Positions 54,528-62,872 of a DNA stretch of 64,000 bases are shown piece after piece. The notes below the pieces were generated by a model that ran no database searches, was not told the origin of the DNA, and saw nothing but the letters and a program-made list of their open reading frames with translations. Origin of the DNA: Streptomyces griseosporeus (GTDB lineage: Bacteria > Actinomycetota > Actinomycetes > Streptomycetales > Streptomycetaceae); contig NZ_BNBR01000007.1 of assembly GCF_014656055.1 (NCBI RefSeq), positions 372,001 through 436,000 on the forward strand. Direction: 5' to 3'. Position 1 is the stretch's first letter. Every line of letters begins with the position of its first letter. The translations under genes and the position numbers were made by a program.

Positions 54528-55322
54528 TCACACTGCGGCGGGTCCGTCACCGTGGGTGAGGTCCGGGTCCTCCGCGGCGGGCCCCGGGAGCATCTCGTAC
54601 CCCTGTGTCACCTGTCGCACCAGCAGATGCGCGTACGGTCGTGAAGGGTCCGCCGCGAAGTGCTCCCGCTCGGCACGGACCCATCCGTCCCAGAACTCCC
54701 GCTGTTCCGCCCCGTCCCGCGCGCGTCCCCGCGCCCAGGACACCTCGGCAGGCAGCTCCATCCACAGCAGACGCGCGAGGAGGGGGCGCAGCGCTCGGCG
54801 GCCGGCGCCCACGCCCTCGATCAGTACGACGGGGGCGGCCGGCAGGGGGCGCGGCGCCCCGAACCGGCGGGCCCGCCAGTCGTAGGGCGCGTAGTGCGCG
54901 CTCTCCCCGCGCGACAGCGGCTCGATCACCTGTTCCCGCAGCCGCCCGGTCCAGCCGAACAGCTCCTCGTGGCTGGCGATGTCGTCGAGGCGCAGCACCG
55001 GAGCGCCGCCGAGGGCCTCGGCCAGCCGCCCGGCGAACGTCGACTTCCCGGACCCGGCGTGCCCGTCGACGGCGACCAGGCGGACCGGCCCGCAGGACGG
55101 TGGCAGGCCGCGCAGGAGGGCGGCGAGGCGTTCGATGGTCGTCCCCCAGGGTGCGTCCGACAGGGCCGCGCCGAGTCTACGGCGGTCGGGCGACGCCTCC
55201 GGTGCGGCGCCGCCGCCCAGGTCACGCCAGTGGTGGAGACCAATATTGGTGCGCCCGGCATGCCCCGAAGTGCTGGCAGCGGGGCCCTTGGCCCGCCATA
55301 GTTGGCGCACGCACGCGGACAT
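54528..55322 (-). CDS. Uridine kinase-like P-loop protein
   Basis: About 264 residues if ATG 55322 is used; the frame is open to 55355 and no start has a clear ribosome site, so the N-terminus is uncertain. The P-loop is VAVDGHAGSGKSTFAGRLA, followed by APVLRLDDIASHEELF and the P-loop-kinase-type VVLIEGVGAGRRALRPLL. The family phosphorylates small molecules such as uridine, but substrate cannot be stated. The predicted N-terminal region spans a palindrome ACCAATATTGGT (55239-55250), unusual inside a GC-rich coding sequence. Confidence 0.75.
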   Translation of the reverse strand: MSACVRQLWRAKGPAASTSGHAGRTNIGLHHWRDLGGGAAPEASPDRRRLGAALSDAPWGTTIERLAALLRGLPPSCGPVRLVAVDGHAGSGKSTFAGRLAEALGGAPVLRLDDIASHEELFGWTGRLREQVIEPLSRGESAHYAPYDWRARRFGAPRPLPAAPVVLIEGVGAGRRALRPLLARLLWMELPAEVSWARGRARDGAEQREFWDGWVRAEREHFAADPSRPYAHLLVRQVTQGYEMLPGPAAEDPDLTHGDGPAAV

Positions 55323-55372
55323 GACCGTCCACTGGATGTGCCCCGACCCGGACACCTGGGGGTTTCCCGCCG

Positions 55373-56737
55373 ATGAGCAGAGCCGAACAGCCGTCCCGCA
55401 GAACCCTTCTGACCGCGGCGATCGCCGCCGCGGTGGCCGGCGGAGCGGTCCCGGCCATGGCCGGCACCGCCGCCGCCGTCGAGGACCGTGACAAGGCGGC
55501 CGCGGCCCGGCCGGTCGACAACCGTGCCTGGACGACCTACACCGACTGGCGCGGCGGCACCGCCCACGGCACCCGCGCCGTCGCCGGCGCCCGGCCCGGC
55601 CTCGTGATCGGCACGGCCGCCGGCACCACCGACTACACCGACCCGCACACCGGCCGCACCGCCACCTGGGAGTACGCCACCTGGACCTCGCCGGTCCACC
55701 GGCTGTCCGTGCCCGCCACCGAGGTCATCGCCTCCTGGAACGCGCACACCCCGGCCGGCACCTGGCTCCAGACCGAACTCCAGGGCACCTATTCCGACGG
55801 CACCGACACGCCCTGGTACGTGATGGGCCGCTGGGCCGCCGGCGACGAGGACATCCGCCGCACCTCCGTCGACGACCAGAGCGACGGCAAGAGCAGCATC
55901 TGGACGGACACCTTCGCCGTCGACGAGCCCGCCTCCGGACTGCGCCTGGTCTCCTACCGCCTGCGCCTGACCCTCTACCGCCGCCCCGGCTCCGGCACCA
56001 CCCCGAAGGTGTGGCGCGTCGGCGCGATGGGCTCCGACGTCCCCGACCGCTTCACCGTCCCCGCCTCCACGCCCGGCCTCGCCCGCGAACTGACCGTCCC
56101 GCGCTACTCGCAGGAGATCCACAAGGGCCAGTACCCCGAGTACGACAACGGCGGCGAGGCCTGGTGCAGCCCCACCTCCTCGCAGATGATCATCGAGTAC
56201 TGGGGCGGCCGGCTCACCGAGGAACAGCTGTCCTGGGTCGACCCGTCCTACGCCGACCCGCAGATCTGCCACGCCGCCCGGTACACCTACGACTACCAGT
56301 ACGCCGGCTGCGGCAACTGGCCGTTCAACGCCGCCTACGCCGCCACCTTCGACGGCCTCCAGGGCGTGGTGACCCGGCTCGGCTCGCTCACCGACCTGGA
56401 GACGCTGATCGCCGCGGGCATCCCGGCCATAACGTCGCAGTCCTTCCTCAAGACGGAGCTGACCGGCGCGGGTTACGGCACCTCCGGCCACCTGATGACG
56501 GTGATCGGCTTCACCGCCGAAGGCGACGTGATCGCCAACGACCCGGCCTCGCCGAGCGACGAGGCGGTGCGCCGCGTCTACCTGCGGCGGGAGTTCGAGA
56601 ACATCTGGCTGCGCACCAAGCGGTACAACGCCTCCGGCAAGGTCGTCTCCGGCACCGGCGGCGTCTGCTACCTCTACTTCCCCGCGCACCCCAGCCCGCT
56701 CCAGCGCAAGGCGCTCGCCGCGGTCGGCGTGCGCTGA
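55373..56737 (+). CDS. Tat-exported C39-family cysteine protease-like protein
   Basis: 454 residues. The N-terminus has a twin-arginine signal (RRTLLTAAIAAAVAGGAVPA, cleavage near residue 30). A beta-rich domain (about 45-235) precedes a peptidase C39-like domain. In the latter, the catalytic Cys is in GGEAWCSPTSSQM, His in SGHLMTVIGF and the third residue in VIANDPASP. No bacteriocin transporter is linked, so it is probably a free secreted protease or amidase rather than a leader peptidase. It is divergent from the kinase-like gene. Confidence 0.88.
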   Translation: MSRAEQPSRRTLLTAAIAAAVAGGAVPAMAGTAAAVEDRDKAAAARPVDNRAWTTYTDWRGGTAHGTRAVAGARPGLVIGTAAGTTDYTDPHTGRTATWEYATWTSPVHRLSVPATEVIASWNAHTPAGTWLQTELQGTYSDGTDTPWYVMGRWAAGDEDIRRTSVDDQSDGKSSIWTDTFAVDEPASGLRLVSYRLRLTLYRRPGSGTTPKVWRVGAMGSDVPDRFTVPASTPGLARELTVPRYSQEIHKGQYPEYDNGGEAWCSPTSSQMIIEYWGGRLTEEQLSWVDPSYADPQICHAARYTYDYQYAGCGNWPFNAAYAATFDGLQGVVTRLGSLTDLETLIAAGIPAITSQSFLKTELTGAGYGTSGHLMTVIGFTAEGDVIANDPASPSDEAVRRVYLRREFENIWLRTKRYNASGKVVSGTGGVCYLYFPAHPSPLQRKALAAVGVR

Positions 56738-56868
56738 GGTGACGCGTGCCACGGTGCGGGCCGAGGTGACGCGGACCACGTGAGCAACATCTCGGTCCGC
56801 CCCGGGCGCGGACGGTGGCAAGGTGGAGGACCGACCGCACGATCCCGCACGATCCCGAGCGAGACACC

Positions 56869-57015
56869 ATGAGCGCACACTCCGCCACCGCCGCCCGCGC
56901 CCGCACCCGCACCGGAGGGCCGAAGGAGGACGGACCGAAGATCCTCGAACACGCCCTGGGCTGGACCCTCGTCGTGGTCCTGGCGATGCTCGTCACCCAG
57001 CTCGGACTGGTGTGA
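56869..57015 (+). CDS. Small single-helix membrane protein
   Basis: 48 residues from ATG 56869. A basic N-terminal half (SATAARARTRTGGPKEDGPK) is followed by one helix (WTLVVVLAMLVTQLGLV). Codon use is typical of the genome. There is no recognisable function and the ribosome site is weak; upstream in-frame starts exist at 56815. It could be a small conserved Streptomyces membrane protein. Confidence 0.55.
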   Translation: MSAHSATAARARTRTGGPKEDGPKILEHALGWTLVVVLAMLVTQLGLV

Positions 57016-57103
57016 TCCCGCACACCGGTCCGCTGTGACCTGAGACATAACCGACCTGCCATACTGCGGAGGTCCCGCCGCCCGTAGGAATCCAGGGTCG
57101 AAA

Positions 57104-57766
57104 TTGAATATCAGCCGTCAGCACGATGCCGTTCCCCGTCCCCGGGCCCGCGGCACCGAGCGTTCGCTGGCACGCCGCGCCGAGCTCCTCGCGATCGGCC
57201 GGAGGCTGTTCGCCGACACGTCGTACGACGCCCTCTCGATGGACGACATCGCCCGGCAGGCCGGTGTCGCCAAGGGGCTGATCTACTACTACTTCCAGTC
57301 CAAGCGGGGCTACTACCTGGCCATCGTCCAGGACTCCGTGGCCGACCTGGTCGCCTTCGCGGCGAGCGGCGTGGAACTGCCACAGGTGGACCGGGTCCAC
57401 CGCACGATCGACGGCTACCTGCGCTACGCCGAGCACAACCACGCCGCCTACCGCACCATCGTCAGCGGCGGTGTCGGCTTCGACACCGAGGTGCACGCCA
57501 TCCGCGACTCGGTCCGCGAGGCGATCGTCGCGACCATCGCCGAGGGCGCCTACGGCCGCACCGACATCGCCCCGCCCGCCCGCATGGGCCTGCTCGCCTG
57601 GGTGTGCGCGGTCGAGGGCGCAACCCTCGACTGGATCGACCGCCCGGAACTCTCCCGCGCCACGATGCGCGACCTGCTGGTCAAGATGCTCGGCGGCACC
57701 CTGCGCGCCATCGAGGAACTGACCCCGACCCTCCCGGCCCCGGAACCGGCGCGCCGGGAGGCGTAG
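57104..57766 (+). CDS. TetR-family regulator
   Basis: 220 residues from TTG 57104, the only plausible early start in the frame. The N-terminal HTH is AELLAIGRRLFADTSYDALS, then MDDIARQAGVAKGLIYYYFQSK. The C-terminal helical ligand domain includes TMRDLLVKMLGGTLRAIEEL. The acyl-CoA dehydrogenase gene 134 bp downstream on the same strand suggests control of fatty acid or acyl-CoA metabolism. Confidence 0.88.
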   Translation: MNISRQHDAVPRPRARGTERSLARRAELLAIGRRLFADTSYDALSMDDIARQAGVAKGLIYYYFQSKRGYYLAIVQDSVADLVAFAASGVELPQVDRVHRTIDGYLRYAEHNHAAYRTIVSGGVGFDTEVHAIRDSVREAIVATIAEGAYGRTDIAPPARMGLLAWVCAVEGATLDWIDRPELSRATMRDLLVKMLGGTLRAIEELTPTLPAPEPARREA

Positions 57767-57900
57767 GGGCGGGGGCCGGGCCTGCGCCGGCAGGGCGAGG
57801 GTCCCCGCCGTCCCGTGATGCCGCGCCCTCGCCGGGGCATACTCCCAGCGCAGCCGCTGGTCAGCAGGCTTTCGCGGCCGGAGCCGACAAGGAGGTCGCC

Positions 57901-59061
57901 ATGCCGGTGGACCGTCACCTGCCCTCGGACGAGGCCCGGGACCTGCTCGCGCTCGTCCGCGACATCGCCCACCGGGAGGTCGCGCCGACGGCGGCCGCCG
58001 AGGAGGACGCCGGCCGCTTCCCGCGCGAGCTGTTCCGCCTGCTGTCGGAGTCCGGGCTGCTCGGACTGCCGTACCCGGCGGAGCACGGCGGCGGCGACCA
58101 GCCGTACGAGGTCTACCTCCAGGTCCTGGAGGAACTCGCCGCCGCCCGGCTCACCGTCGGGCTCGGCGTCAGCGTGCACACGCTCTCCTGTCACGCCCTC
58201 GCCGCCTACGGCACCAAGCAGCAGCGGGCCGAGCACCTGCCCGGGATGCTCGGCCAGGGCCTGCTCGGCGCGTACTGCCTGTCCGAGCCGTCCTCCGGCT
58301 CGGACGCCGCGTCGCTGCGCACCCGGGCCGTCCGCGACGACGCCGGGGCGGGCTGGGTGATCAGCGGCACCAAGGCCTGGACCACGCACGGCGGCATCGC
58401 CGACTTCTACACGGTCATGGCCCGCACCGGCGGCGAGGGACCGCGCGGGATCACCGCCTTCCTGGTGCCCGGCGACGCCGCCGGCCTGAGCGCCGCCCCG
58501 CCGGAGAGGAAGATGGGCCTCAAGGGCTCGCCGACCGCGCAGGTCCACTTCGACCGGGTGGCGGTCGGGGACGACCGGCGTATCGGCGAGGAGGGGCAGG
58601 GGTTCGCCATCGCGCTGTCCTCGCTCGACGCCGGACGGCTGGGCATCGCGGCCTGCGCGATCGGCCTGGCCCAGGCCGCGCTGGACGAGGCGGTGGCGTA
58701 CGCGGCCGAGCGGCGGCAGTTCGGCCGGCCCGTCGCCGGCTTCCAGGGCATCCGGTTCATGCTGGCCGACATGGCGACGCAGGTCGCGGCGGGACGCGCG
58801 CTGTACCTCGCGGCGGCACGGCTGAAGGACGCGGGCAAGCCCTTCTCCGCCGAGGCGGCCATGGCCAAACTGCACTGCACCGACACGGCGATGCGGGTCA
58901 CCACCGACGCCGTCCAGGTCCTCGGCGGCTACGGCTACACCGCCGACTTCCCCGTCGAGCGCTACATGCGCGAGGCCAAGGTCCTCCAGATCGTCGAGGG
59001 CACCAACCAGATCCAGCGCATGGTCATCGCCCGCCATCTGGTGGGACCCGAAACCCGCTGA
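57901..59061 (+). CDS. Acyl-CoA dehydrogenase
   Basis: 386 residues from ATG 57901, with AAGGAGG upstream. Typical ACAD features are AYCLSEPSSGSDAASLRTRA, FAD-site WVISGTKAWTTHGG, RRQFGRPVAGFQGIRFMLAD and VQVLGGYGYTADFPVERYMR. The catalytic base Glu is in IVEGTNQIQR. It oxidises an acyl-CoA and passes electrons to ETF. Substrate chain not predictable; probably regulated by the adjacent TetR. Its end overlaps a convergent small gene by 38 bp. Confidence 0.94.
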   Translation: MPVDRHLPSDEARDLLALVRDIAHREVAPTAAAEEDAGRFPRELFRLLSESGLLGLPYPAEHGGGDQPYEVYLQVLEELAAARLTVGLGVSVHTLSCHALAAYGTKQQRAEHLPGMLGQGLLGAYCLSEPSSGSDAASLRTRAVRDDAGAGWVISGTKAWTTHGGIADFYTVMARTGGEGPRGITAFLVPGDAAGLSAAPPERKMGLKGSPTAQVHFDRVAVGDDRRIGEEGQGFAIALSSLDAGRLGIAACAIGLAQAALDEAVAYAAERRQFGRPVAGFQGIRFMLADMATQVAAGRALYLAAARLKDAGKPFSAEAAMAKLHCTDTAMRVTTDAVQVLGGYGYTADFPVERYMREAKVLQIVEGTNQIQRMVIARHLVGPETR

Positions 59062-59278
59062 ACTGCCCTGGCCGCACCAGCGGTGCCGCGAGGCGCACCC
59101 ACTCCGGGTCGTGACGCCCCGGCAGGGTACGACCCCGGTCGGCCCACACCCGCAGCAACTCCCGGTAGATGGGCGGGTCCTGGAGCTGCCGCGGGGCCTG
59201 TGCACGGGGAACCGATTCTGCGGGTGCCGGGACGAAGACGAGACGCTGATGTCCGGTCGCCGAATAGGTGGGGGTCAT
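59024..59278 (-). CDS. Small conserved hypothetical protein
   Basis: 84 residues. The central segment DPPIYRELLRVWADRGRTLP followed by GRHDPEWVRLAAP has the look of a conserved short Streptomyces protein rather than a chance frame, with an ordinary amino acid composition. No function is recognised. The ribosome site is weak. It overlaps the end of the dehydrogenase gene on the opposite strand. Confidence 0.6.
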   Translation of the reverse strand: MTPTYSATGHQRLVFVPAPAESVPRAQAPRQLQDPPIYRELLRVWADRGRTLPGRHDPEWVRLAAPLVRPGQFSGFRVPPDGGR

Positions 59279-59410
59279 ACCAGGCCAACGCGCCGCGGGG
59301 CGTTCAGGTCACCGGTCGGCGGAATCGCGCCTGAGTTCGCGGGCGCCCCCGTCGCACACCGGCGCGCGCTGAGGCGCCGTCAAACCGCCCCGGGGCGCAC
59401 CGGACCCGCA

Positions 59411-59435
59411 CCACGGCAGCACAGGACTGCCGTGG
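59411..59435 (-). terminator. Hairpin after the zinc-ribbon-like gene
   Basis: CCACGGCAG (59411-59419) and CTGCCGTGG (59427-59435) form a perfect 9-bp stem with a 7-nt loop, about 100 bp after the stop of the minus-strand gene at 59531. Nothing else is evident in the 252-bp gap. Confidence 0.6.
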
Positions 59436-59530
59436 CGCGGGACGGACAGCGGCGACACGGGGTGCCGTGGTGCGGGACGCGTGCGCGAGGCGGTGGTGGC
59501 CGGGAAGGCGCCGGCCGCGCGGAGCGCGGC

Positions 59531-59974
59531 TCAGGCGGCGTGGCGGCGCATCGCCGGCACGCGCATCGGGCGCGAGCCCGGGCCGCCGACGTGCGAGAAG
59601 GGCTGCGTCCGCCAGTCGAGGCCCTGAGGCAGCGTCAGCAGCAGCGCGGTGTCCTGCTCCTGGGGCTCCGCGGTCTCGTCCGCGGGCCGGGCGTCGGAGG
59701 CGCGGCGGCCGGTGCCGGCGCACACCGTGAGCCCGAACGGGTTCCACGGCGAGGCGCACAGCGCGTGCTCCGGCAGGACCTCCTCGTCCGCGAGCAGCGC
59801 GATGGGCTGCGCGCAGTCCGGGCAGATCACCCGGTACATCTCGAAGGTGTCGTACGCGTCGAAGTCGTCGTCCCCGTCCTCGTAGGCGTCGGGTTCGACG
59901 CCCTCCGGCTCGGGCTCGACGACCGGCTGCTGCCTCTTGGACACGGAACGACCAGGGCGCTTAAGACTCTGCAT
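59531..59974 (-). CDS. Conserved hypothetical protein with zinc-ribbon-like cysteines
   Basis: 147 residues from ATG 59974, with GGGGGAG 6 bp upstream; the longer frame to 60028 is not needed. A basic N-terminus (KRPGRSVSKRQQ) leads to an acidic stretch (YEDGDDDFDAYDTFE). A likely metal site follows: CPDC, then a Cys in ALCASPWNP and another in VCAGTG. The C-terminus is low-complexity. It is cytoplasmic. Two ATCACGG repeats lie upstream (60055-60061, 60066-60072), 11 bp apart. Confidence 0.8.
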   Translation of the reverse strand: MQSLKRPGRSVSKRQQPVVEPEPEGVEPDAYEDGDDDFDAYDTFEMYRVICPDCAQPIALLADEEVLPEHALCASPWNPFGLTVCAGTGRRASDARPADETAEPQEQDTALLLTLPQGLDWRTQPFSHVGGPGSRPMRVPAMRRHAA

Positions 59975-60242
59975 GGATTCTCCCCCTAGGGCTGGGCCGT
60001 GAAGGCGCTGCGGCCTCGACCACAGCAAGCACTTCCCGCCCGGTCTCCGGGGTAATCACGGGAACATCACGGAGGCCGCCCGGACGGTGTGGCGTTGGTC
60101 ACACGCCCTCCGTGGGTGCCCGCCGAGGGGGCCCCTGCCCGCCCCGCCGGGTCCCCCGATCGGCTCACGGCCGGCTCCCGCCCGCGTCACGAACCGGGGA
60201 TGACCCGGCCTCCACAGGTATCCGAGGAGATCAGCGGCACTG

Positions 60243-60248
60243 TAGGTT
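60243..60248 (+). promoter_or_regulatory. -10 box giving a probably leaderless Lrp mRNA
   Basis: TAGGTT (60243-60248) ends 7 bp before the ATG at 60256, and there is no ribosome site between them. This suggests a leaderless transcript. A -35 is not obvious. Confidence 0.45.
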
Positions 60249-60255
60249 CTGCGCC

Positions 60256-60696
60256 ATGGAGGAGCTGGACCGTCAGATCGTGCAGCTGCTCGTCAAGGAC
60301 GGGCGGATGAGCTACACAGACCTGGGCAAGGCCACGGGCCTGTCCACGTCGGCCGTGCACCAGCGGGTGCGCCGGCTGGAGCAGCGCGGCGTCATCCGCG
60401 GGTACGCCGCGGTCGTCGACCCGGAGGCCGTCGGGCTGCCGCTGACCGCCTTCATCTCGGTCAAGCCCTTCGACCCGAGCGCCCCCGACGACATCGCCGA
60501 GCGGCTCGCCGGGGTGCCGGAGATCGAGGCCTGCCACAGCGTCGCGGGCGACGAGAACTACATCCTCAAGGTCCGCGTGGCCACCCCGCACGAACTGGAG
60601 GAACTGCTGGCCCGCCTGCGCTCGCTGGCCGGCGTGTCCACCCGGACCACGGTGGTGCTGTCGACGCCGTACGAGGCACGGCCGCCGCGGATCTGA
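60256..60696 (+). CDS. Lrp/AsnC-family regulator
   Basis: 146 residues from ATG 60256. The HTH is MSYTDLGKATGLSTSAVHQR (residues about 18-37), followed by the ligand domain VVDPEAVGLPLTAFISVKPF and ACHSVAGDENYILKVRV. The upstream open frame is rejected because a -10-like box lies directly before this ATG. The amidohydrolase gene 47 bp downstream is a likely partner or target. Confidence 0.9.
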   Translation: MEELDRQIVQLLVKDGRMSYTDLGKATGLSTSAVHQRVRRLEQRGVIRGYAAVVDPEAVGLPLTAFISVKPFDPSAPDDIAERLAGVPEIEACHSVAGDENYILKVRVATPHELEELLARLRSLAGVSTRTTVVLSTPYEARPPRI

Positions 60697-60743
60697 CCGA
60701 CCTGGCTGCGGACCCGCGCTCCCCAGGCGCGACACTGGTGCCC

Positions 60744-62345
60744 ATGAGTGAGCGCACCGCCCAGCCGAAGACCGTCCTCCTGCGCCGCGGGGAGGTCCAC
60801 AGCCCCGCCGACCCCTTCGCCACGGCCATGGTCGTCGAACGCGGCCAGGTCGCCTGGGTCGGCTCCGAAGGCGCCGCCGACGCCTTCGCCGACGGCGTCG
60901 ACGAGGTGATCGACCTGGACGGCGCCCTCGTCACCCCCGCGTTCACGGACGCCCACGTCCACACCACCGGCACCGGCCTCGCGCTCACCGGCCTCGACCT
61001 GTCCGGCGCCCCCACCCTGGAGGCGGCCCTGGACGCCGTCCGCGCCTTCGCCGCCGCCCGCCCGCACGACCGGGTCCTGCTCGGTCACGGCTGGGACGCC
61101 TCCCGCTGGCCCGGCGGCCGCCCCCCGACCCGCGCCGAACTCGACGAGGCCACCGGCGGGCGGCCCCTGTACCTGTCCCGCATCGACGTGCACTCGGCGG
61201 TCGTCACCACGGCCCTGCTGGACCTCGTGCCCGGCCTGGGCGCCACCGACGGCCCGCTGACCGCCGACGCCCACCACGCCGCCCGGGCCGCCGCGTACGG
61301 CGCCGTCACCCCGCAGCAGCGCACCGAGGCCCAGCGCGCCGCCCTCGCCCGTGCCGCCTCCCTCGGCATCGGCACGGTCCACGAGTGCGGCGGCCCGGAG
61401 ATCTCCTCCGAGGACGACTTCACGGGCCTGCTCGCCCTCGCCGCCGAGGAGCCCGGCCCGCGCGTCATCGGCTACTGGGCGGAACAGAACGTCGACCGGG
61501 CGCGGGAACTCGGCGCGGCCGGCGCCGCCGGCGACCTCTTCGCGGACGGCGCCCTCGGCTCCCACACGGCCTGTCTGCACGAGCCGTACGCCGACGCCGC
61601 GCACGGCGGCACCGCCTACCTCGACGCCGACGCGGTCGCCGCGCACGTCGTGGCCTGCACCGAGGCCGGCCTCCAGGCGGGCTTCCACGCCATCGGCGAC
61701 GCCGCCGTCACCGCCGTCGTGGACGGCGTGCGCGCCGCCGCCGAGAAGGTCGGCCTCGCGCGCGTCCGCGCCGCCCGGCACCGCGTCGAGCACGCCGAGA
61801 TGCTCACCCCCGAGACGATCGCGGCCTTCGCCGAGCTGGGCTTGACCGCCTCCGTGCAGCCCGCCTTCGACGCGCTGTGGGGCGGCGAGGACGGCATGTA
61901 CGCCCAGCGCCTCGGCGTCGAGCGGGCCCGCACCCTCAACCCCTTCGCCGCGCTGCTGCGCGCGGGCGTCCCGCTCGCCTTCGGCTCCGACAGCCCCGTC
62001 ACCCCGCTCGACCCGTGGGGCACGGTCCGGGCGGCCGCCTTCCACCACACCCCCGAGCACCGCGTCTCCGTCCGTGCCGCCTTCACGGCCCACACCCGTG
62101 GCGGCTGGCGCGCGGCCGGACGCGACGACGCGGGCGTCCTGGTGCCCGGCGCGCCCGCGGACTACGCCGTGTGGCGCACCGGCGAGCTGGTCGTGCAGGC
62201 CCCCGACGACCGGGTGGCCCGCTGGTCCACCGACCCCCGCTCCGGCACCCCCGGACTGCCCGACCTCACCCCCGGCCAGGACCTGCCGGTCTGCCTGCGC
62301 ACCGTGGTCGGCGGGCGGACGGTGTACGTACGGCCGGGCGAGTGA
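60744..62345 (+). CDS. YtcJ-like metal-dependent amidohydrolase
   Basis: 533 residues from ATG 60744 (GTG 60738 is an alternative). The amidohydrolase barrel has the HxH pair in TDAHVHTTGTG, the ligand histidines in GFHAIGDAAV and RHRVEHAEML, and the catalytic Asp in AFGSDSPVTPLDPW. A beta-sandwich is formed from both termini. Such enzymes hydrolyse amides or formamides of varied compounds; substrate unknown. It follows the Lrp gene and may be regulated by it. Confidence 0.9.
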   Translation: MSERTAQPKTVLLRRGEVHSPADPFATAMVVERGQVAWVGSEGAADAFADGVDEVIDLDGALVTPAFTDAHVHTTGTGLALTGLDLSGAPTLEAALDAVRAFAAARPHDRVLLGHGWDASRWPGGRPPTRAELDEATGGRPLYLSRIDVHSAVVTTALLDLVPGLGATDGPLTADAHHAARAAAYGAVTPQQRTEAQRAALARAASLGIGTVHECGGPEISSEDDFTGLLALAAEEPGPRVIGYWAEQNVDRARELGAAGAAGDLFADGALGSHTACLHEPYADAAHGGTAYLDADAVAAHVVACTEAGLQAGFHAIGDAAVTAVVDGVRAAAEKVGLARVRAARHRVEHAEMLTPETIAAFAELGLTASVQPAFDALWGGEDGMYAQRLGVERARTLNPFAALLRAGVPLAFGSDSPVTPLDPWGTVRAAAFHHTPEHRVSVRAAFTAHTRGGWRAAGRDDAGVLVPGAPADYAVWRTGELVVQAPDDRVARWSTDPRSGTPGLPDLTPGQDLPVCLRTVVGGRTVYVRPGE

Positions 62346-62454
62346 TCCGGGGACCGCGCACCGCTCCACGAGGGTGGTGACCCGGACTCGCACGACCTGT
62401 GCCACCCCCGCCCTGACCTGCGGGTTACGGGCTCCGGCGCAGGTCGAACGGCTG

Positions 62455-62485
62455 TTGACAGGCGACGGTCCGGGGCCGGTAGGTT
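62455..62485 (+). promoter_or_regulatory. Near-consensus promoter far upstream of ppm1
   Basis: TTGACA (62455-62460) and TAGGTT (62480-62485) are separated by 19 bp, the best housekeeping-type match seen in the window. It lies in the 527-bp gap before ppm1 and would give a leader of about 380 nt. The gap otherwise holds a TATGGT box (62835-62840) that may be a second start, and no convincing gene. Confidence 0.55.
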
Positions 62486-62872
62486 CGGCGGGTCCACCAC
62501 CGGACGCCCGACCGGGGAACGTCCGCACTCACCGAGCGCCGCTGGGTCAGGGAGCCAGGCTCAGCGCCCGCGCCGGCGAGGGAACGTTCCGGCCGGTCGG
62601 GGAGGTGTGACCCGGGTGGGGCCCGGGCGCTCAGTAGACAACGGCCTCGGCCGACCCGCAGCCAGCGGGTCCCGGGCCGGCCCGAAGGGCGCCGGGCCCC
62701 CATCCGCCGCGCACACCGTCAGCCCCTGGGTACCCGTCCGTACATACGAGCCCAAATACGGCCTCTTACCCCACTCTTCTGGATTCGACACCACCATACG
62801 AACGTCCTGTCACGTCATCGCAGGCCGCGCCCACTATGGTGGACCTCTGCGTACGGACATGAAGGGGCAGCA

